From: Candidatus Cottocaccamicrobium excrementipullorum | GTDB taxonomy: Bacteria; Bacillota; Clostridia; Lachnospirales; Lachnospiraceae | NCBI GenBank assembly: GCA_018713255.1 | Contig: DVFL01000039.1 | Span: 32,521 to 96,520 of the forward strand | Length of the DNA: 64,000 nucleotides | Direction: 5' to 3' | Shown here: positions 60,205-64,000 of the stretch, in pieces | Layout of the letters: each line of letters begins with the position of its first letter | Numbering within the stretch: the first letter of the stretch is position 1 | Program-made: the position numbers and the translations under genes | Notes under the pieces: generated by a model | Told to the model about the DNA's origin: nothing | Databases searched by the model: none | The model's input: the letters and a program-made list of their open reading frames with translations, nothing else

Positions 60205-61788
60205 CTATTTCCCGTTCTGGAGAGATTTTCTGAATTGTTTTGGCGTCTGCCCGTAATATTTCCGGAATAGTTTGATAAAATAAGAGCAATTATCATACCC
60301 GGCCTCAGCCCCGATCTCACTTACCGAATCTGCTGTGGTCTGAAGAAGATTTCTGGCGGTTTCCATCCTTTTCTTCATCAAGTATTCTTTTACACTCATT
60401 CCTGTCTGACGCTTAAATACTCTGGTCAAATAATCTGGATTTAAAAAAGTAACCTGAGACAGCATCTCCATGGTAATTTCTTCCTTAAGGTGGCTGCGAA
60501 TATAATCCTTTACCTGACGGACGCACCGTTCATCCCCGGAGCCAGATTTCTTGCTTAGCTGTCCTGTGATATAATCCGTACAAGTTTTCACCCAGCGGCA
60601 CATGCCATCTATAGAAAGGATTGCGATTTTGTATAACTTATAGATCTCCGGATTATCATAAAGTTCGTGAGCCCTCAACTCCTTTTTCTCCATATATGTA
60701 AAAAACAGCTGCAGCATATCCTGCTGAAAAATCCGAATGCTCCGCTCACTTAAGGCTCCCGCTTTACCCAAGGCGATCAAATAATCTCTTACCACTTTTA
60801 CCAGATTCTGCGGCCGGGACCCGTAAAGGATACTGCTCCACTCTGAAGGAATTTCAATACCTCCCCAACTTCTCTGCCTTGACCGGTCCACCCGAGTAAC
60901 AGACTCCTGCTGCAGCACATCATCTTTGCTGTATTCCAACAACGCGCTGTAAGTAGAGGACAGCTCCTCACAGAAAATATCCTCGCTGAGGTAGCAAAGA
61001 ATCTCCGCTCCCAGTTCCTTTCTGCATACCTCTAAAAGCCGCTGGCATTTCTTTCTTTCCGTTCCAAACTCATCCTCATCCAACAGGATCACCACCCTGG
61101 TGTAGATCACGATTACCTTGCTGCTGGCTCCTTTTTTCTTCACCACAGCCCTGGCCAGGTTCTGAATCGCCGCCTGACAGGCATCCTCTCCCCAAACAGA
61201 ATACATCTCATCCTGATTTTTTACTGTAATCAGAATCATCCGATAGGGACTATCTTTTTCCATCGCCACATTTACCTGAGCCGCCGCAGCAGAAAGCTCT
61301 TCCGGTCCTCCTCCGATTCGATTAAGACAAAGATTCTTCCAAAAGACTTCCTGAATCAGAACATGGTTTCTCTCCCAGTATTTTCCATAGCGCTGCTCCT
61401 GCTCCTCCTTTTTTCGCTTTTCCGCTCTCTGAAGAATCAGTTCCACAGCTTCCGCCAGATCTTCTTTTTTTACCGGTTTTTGCAAAAAATCAGCAGTTCC
61501 CAGATGAAACAATGTCCGAAGGTTTTCGCCCTCCGGCCTTGTTCCTGTAAAAATGATTTCTGCTCTCTCATTATTCTGCCTGAATTCCTCCACCCACTTT
61601 AATCTGACCTTATCCATGAAACTTTCTCCGCAGATTAGCAGGTCAAACGTTTTTTCTTTTGCAATACCGCCAAAAGCCTCCTGACTGTAAGCTGTATACA
61701 CAGCATCAAATCCCAGCTTCTCCCAGTCCAAAAGTTTTCGAAGCCGCCTTGCCTCCGTCACATCCTTATCCATAATCAGCAAATTCAT
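60205..61788 (-). CDS. YesN-like AraC-type regulator with atypical receiver domain
   Basis: A 527-residue protein: receiver-like domain (residues 1-120), a long helical middle and a C-terminal AraC-type double helix-turn-helix (ITMEMLSQVTFLNPDYLTRVF, then SEIGAEAGYDNCSYFIKLF). In the receiver, where LLITDIRMP is usual, the segment reads LLICGESFM with Gly54, so the phosphorylatable Asp is missing; the KP pair of switch residues (FLQKPVKKED) remains. It probably controls the adjacent HAD-ABC operon. Start is uncertain: 61788 (MNLLIMDKD) fits the receiver; an ATG at 61809 and a TATAAT about 40 bp upstream are alternatives. Confidence 0.85.
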   Translation of the reverse strand: MNLLIMDKDVTEARRLRKLLDWEKLGFDAVYTAYSQEAFGGIAKEKTFDLLICGESFMDKVRLKWVEEFRQNNERAEIIFTGTRPEGENLRTLFHLGTADFLQKPVKKEDLAEAVELILQRAEKRKKEEQEQRYGKYWERNHVLIQEVFWKNLCLNRIGGGPEELSAAAAQVNVAMEKDSPYRMILITVKNQDEMYSVWGEDACQAAIQNLARAVVKKKGASSKVIVIYTRVVILLDEDEFGTERKKCQRLLEVCRKELGAEILCYLSEDIFCEELSSTYSALLEYSKDDVLQQESVTRVDRSRQRSWGGIEIPSEWSSILYGSRPQNLVKVVRDYLIALGKAGALSERSIRIFQQDMLQLFFTYMEKKELRAHELYDNPEIYKLYKIAILSIDGMCRWVKTCTDYITGQLSKKSGSGDERCVRQVKDYIRSHLKEEITMEMLSQVTFLNPDYLTRVFKRQTGMSVKEYLMKKRMETARNLLQTTADSVSEIGAEAGYDNCSYFIKLFRKYYGQTPKQFRKSLQNGK

Positions 61789-61907
61789 CTTACTGTGTCT
61801 CGTCTCCATTTTTCTTTTATTATAGCATGGTAAAATTTCGTGAACTGTAAATTTTATCCATGATTTACGTAAAATCCAAAGCTCCTTCCACAAAAATAAG
61901 GCTGCGC

Positions 61908-62666
61908 CTACTGCGCAGCCTCCACAAGCCGTTTAGCATAATCCGACACAGGAGACGCAATCACCTGGTTGGCGTCTCCTTCTTCCACAATCCTGCCTGC
62001 CTCCATCACCAGGACGCGATGGCAGAAAGACTGAACCAAGGCCAGATTATGACAGATAAACAGACAAGATAATCCCCGTTCTTCTCTTAACTTCATTAGC
62101 AGGTCCATAATCTGCCGCTGAACCGTTGTATCAAGAGCACTGGTGGCTTCATCGCACACCAGAATCTCTGGCTCCGCCGCCAGCGCCCTGGCTATGGCAG
62201 CGCGCTGACACTGACCTCCGCTAACCTGCCGGGGGTAAGCGGAGGCCAGCTGACAAGAAAGACCGCACCGCTCCATCAGTTCTTTTACTCGCCGCTCCCG
62301 TTCTTTCCGCGGAATCTTCCGGTTTCTCAGACTTTCTCCAATCCCATCCCCCAAGGTGCGGCGAGGATCAAAGGAAGCCCCAGGAGATTGAAACACCATT
62401 TGAATCTTCTTATAAATTCCTCTAAGTTCTTTTCCCTTCACATGCGTAATCTCCTGCCCTTTCAGGAAAATGGAACCTTCCGTTGGTTCAATCAGACGCG
62501 TCACGGCTTTTGCCACTGTGCTTTTTCCGCTGCCTGATTCTCCCACAATTCCCAGTACCTGACCAGGATACAGGCGAAAGCTAACCTTCTGCACAGCAGC
62601 AATTTTCTCCCCCTTTTTCCCCTTAAATCCCACGCTCAGGTTCTTTACTTCCAACATCGGTTCCAT
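61908..62666 (-). CDS. Peptide/nickel-type ABC transporter ATP-binding protein (DppF-like)
   Basis: A 252-residue ATPase: Walker A GESGSGKSTVAKAV, the Q-loop MVFQSPGASFDPRR, signature VSGGQCQRAAIARAL and Walker B ILVCDEATSALD. One of the pair of ATPases of an Opp/Dpp/Nik-type importer. It overlaps the end of the DppD-like gene by 44 bp, and AAAGGAG precedes its start at 62666. Confidence 0.92.
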   Translation of the reverse strand: MEPMLEVKNLSVGFKGKKGEKIAAVQKVSFRLYPGQVLGIVGESGSGKSTVAKAVTRLIEPTEGSIFLKGQEITHVKGKELRGIYKKIQMVFQSPGASFDPRRTLGDGIGESLRNRKIPRKERERRVKELMERCGLSCQLASAYPRQVSGGQCQRAAIARALAAEPEILVCDEATSALDTTVQRQIMDLLMKLREERGLSCLFICHNLALVQSFCHRVLVMEAGRIVEEGDANQVIASPVSDYAKRLVEAAQ

Positions 62667-63456
62667 CTTTTTCGCTCCTTTGAATCCTGAATTCTGCTTC
62701 CAAAAGGGCCTTGGTATAATCTTTCTGAGGATAAGAAAGTATTTGTTCAGCAGGGCCGTATTCCACCTGCTTCCCTTCCTTTAACACCAGAATCTTGTCT
62801 GCCATTGCCCGTACCACGCCCATATCATGTGTGACTAAAAGAATCGATGTGCCGAACAATTGTCTCAGCCGCAAAAGTTCCGTCACTGTCTGCTGCTGAA
62901 CCAGTGCATCCAGCGCGCTGGTAGGTTCATCTGCCAAAAGAACAGATGGATTTAACAACATCGCGGCGGCAATCGCCGCTCTCTGATTCATTCCTCCGGA
63001 AAGGGCAAAGGGAAAACTGTTCCAGATCCGTTCTCCCTCCCCGAATTCCAGCTTTTCAAATAGCTCCATGGCTTTGACTTTAGTCTCTTTCTTTGACCAT
63101 CCGCATTTGCAGTTCAAGCTTTCGCAGATCTGCGCTCCAATCGTCCGAACGGGGCAGAACGAGGATTTTGCATCCTGAAAAATCATGCCGATTCCCGTCC
63201 CCCTGATACGCTGCATCTCTTTTTCCGCAAGCTGAGGAAGGTTTTTCCCTTGAAACCAGATATGTCCCTGCACAACCGCTCCTCCATCCCCCAAAAAGCC
63301 CATGGCAGCTTTTAACAGCGTGCTTTTTCCGCTGCCTGATTCCCCTACAATGCCCAGAATCTCCCCTTGTTTAAGGGAAAAACTTATATTCTCTGCCGTT
63401 GTTTTTCCCTGCAAACAAATTTTCACCGAATCATAGGCTAATACTTCATCATTCAT
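62623..63456 (-). CDS. Peptide/nickel-type ABC transporter ATP-binding protein (DppD-like)
   Basis: A 277-residue ATPase: Walker A GESGSGKSTLLKA, Q-loop MIFQDAKSSFCPVRT, signature ALSGGMNQRAAIAAAML (with M in place of the usual Q after the glycines) and Walker B VLLADEPTSALDALV. It pairs with the DppF-like protein. 17 bp after the binding-protein fragment. No permease genes are present in the window. Confidence 0.9.
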   Translation of the reverse strand: MNDEVLAYDSVKICLQGKTTAENISFSLKQGEILGIVGESGSGKSTLLKAAMGFLGDGGAVVQGHIWFQGKNLPQLAEKEMQRIRGTGIGMIFQDAKSSFCPVRTIGAQICESLNCKCGWSKKETKVKAMELFEKLEFGEGERIWNSFPFALSGGMNQRAAIAAAMLLNPSVLLADEPTSALDALVQQQTVTELLRLRQLFGTSILLVTHDMGVVRAMADKILVLKEGKQVEYGPAEQILSYPQKDYTKALLEAEFRIQRSEKDGTDVGSKEPERGI

Positions 63457-63473
63457 CTGCCCGCTATTCTCCC

Positions 63474-63856
63474 TTATTCCTCTAATATATCCAGGTCCGC
63501 CGTAATCTCATAATAATCGCAGGGATGAGCCTTAAGCCCAATCACCTTGCCCTGGCTGATTATGCTCATCTGAAGATGAGAACAGAATATATACCCATCG
63601 TCCGCCAGGATGATCTGCTGCATTTCTTCCGCCAATTCTTTTCTCTTTTCCCCGTCAAAGGTGATTGCCAGCTCATCTGCCAGGGTTTCCAGCTCATCAT
63701 TATGATAACGTCCATAATTTGCTGATGAACGATCCAGACAGCACGCTGCAAAAAAATACTCCGGATCTCCAGTAGGCGCTGTTACCATGGCGCTGGCATA
63801 AACATCCCACTGTGAGGGATCCATTCGGATTACATTGTGGAAAGCGATTTGTCAAG
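63474..63856 (-). pseudogene. C-terminal fragment of a family 5 (peptide/nickel) solute-binding protein
   Basis: About 116-125 residues read as the C-terminal end of an SBP_bac_5 protein: MDPSQWDVYASAMVTAPTGD, PEYFFAACCLDRSS, YHNDELETLADEL and HPCDYYEITADLD. Family members are ~500 residues, so more than three quarters of the protein is missing; an in-frame TGA stands just upstream (about 63855-63857). The Met at 63824 is internal to the family sequence. A deletion or rearrangement near 63857 has removed the 5' part, including any signal peptide. Confidence 0.7.
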
Positions 63857-63857
63857 G

Positions 63858-64000
63858 GGAGATTACCCCGGAGTTATACATTTTTCTTTTTTGAGCTTCT
63901 GAGCCGTCGACTTTCACCGCGGTCCTAAAATTTTGCATAAACACGACACAAGATCAGCAGCGTGTAAGCAATCAGAAAAAACTAAACCGCCTGTCCCTAT
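63858..64000. other. Unassigned sequence at the right edge
   Basis: No family match visible by eye on either strand, and stops break the frames. It starts where the binding-protein fragment loses similarity. Confidence 0.3.

Noticed and set aside
63827..63855. Promoter at the right edge (TTGACA at 63850-63855, minus strand)
   Set aside because: The sequence 17 bp away (TAATCC) matches a -10 box poorly.

Overview
The window looks like chromosome from a low-to-mid GC Firmicute of the Lachnospiraceae type. The grounds are strong AGGAGG-type ribosome binding sites, sigma-A promoters, clostridial gene families (YitT, DUF554, mini-RNase III, TIGR01212 radical SAM, GntP and Man-family PTS carbohydrate genes, YesN-type AraC regulators) and eukaryote-like NADP isocitrate dehydrogenase. 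I cannot name the genus or species. No prophage, integrase, intact insertion sequence or CRISPR array is visible.

Left part (1-16 kb) is mostly housekeeping. A minus-strand run dagK-like kinase > ispF > cysS > mrnC > rlmB > transglutaminase-like protein covers isoprenoid synthesis, Cys-tRNA charging and 23S rRNA maturation. Then come tRNA-Val and tRNA-Met, a PAP2 membrane phosphatase, carbamate kinase, a family 2 glycosyltransferase, carAB, a peptidoglycan-binding protein, an unannotated 45-residue ORF and galK.

Middle part (17-43 kb) holds a radical SAM protein, a DtxR-type regulator, DUF554-YitT-dus, icd, a GGDEF protein followed by a probably 5'-truncated cell-surface protein, a GH13 glucosidase, a MarR-controlled heterodimeric ABC exporter, a LysR-EamA pair, bacteriohemerythrin, a remnant of an SRAP (YedK/HMCES) gene, a GH3 hexosaminidase lipoprotein and a compact D-amino-acid module (N-acyl-D-amino-acid deacylase, GntP permease, D-serine dehydratase, divergent XRE-cupin regulator). 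A PPOX-MATE pair follows, behind a leader with an early terminator.

Right part (43-64 kb) is carbohydrate uptake and sensing. A membrane-anchored sugar-binding protein, histidine kinase, response regulator and second binding protein sit directly upstream of a four-gene mannose-family PTS, with no ABC permease, which suggests extracellular sugar sensing that controls the PTS. Next is a large ATP-grasp/methyltransferase gene split by a frameshift, then a CUT1-type ABC operon with a HAD phosphatase, nucleoside hydrolase and TIM-barrel isomerase, a YesN-like regulator whose receiver domain lacks the phospho-acceptor Asp, and the two ATPases of a peptide/nickel-type ABC transporter next to a truncated binding-protein gene.

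An interspersed repeat of about 109 bp occurs at three places (28.3, 43.9-44.2 and 59.9 kb), once as a tandem array, always in the same orientation and just upstream of a minus-strand gene. It is the clearest non-coding structure in the window.
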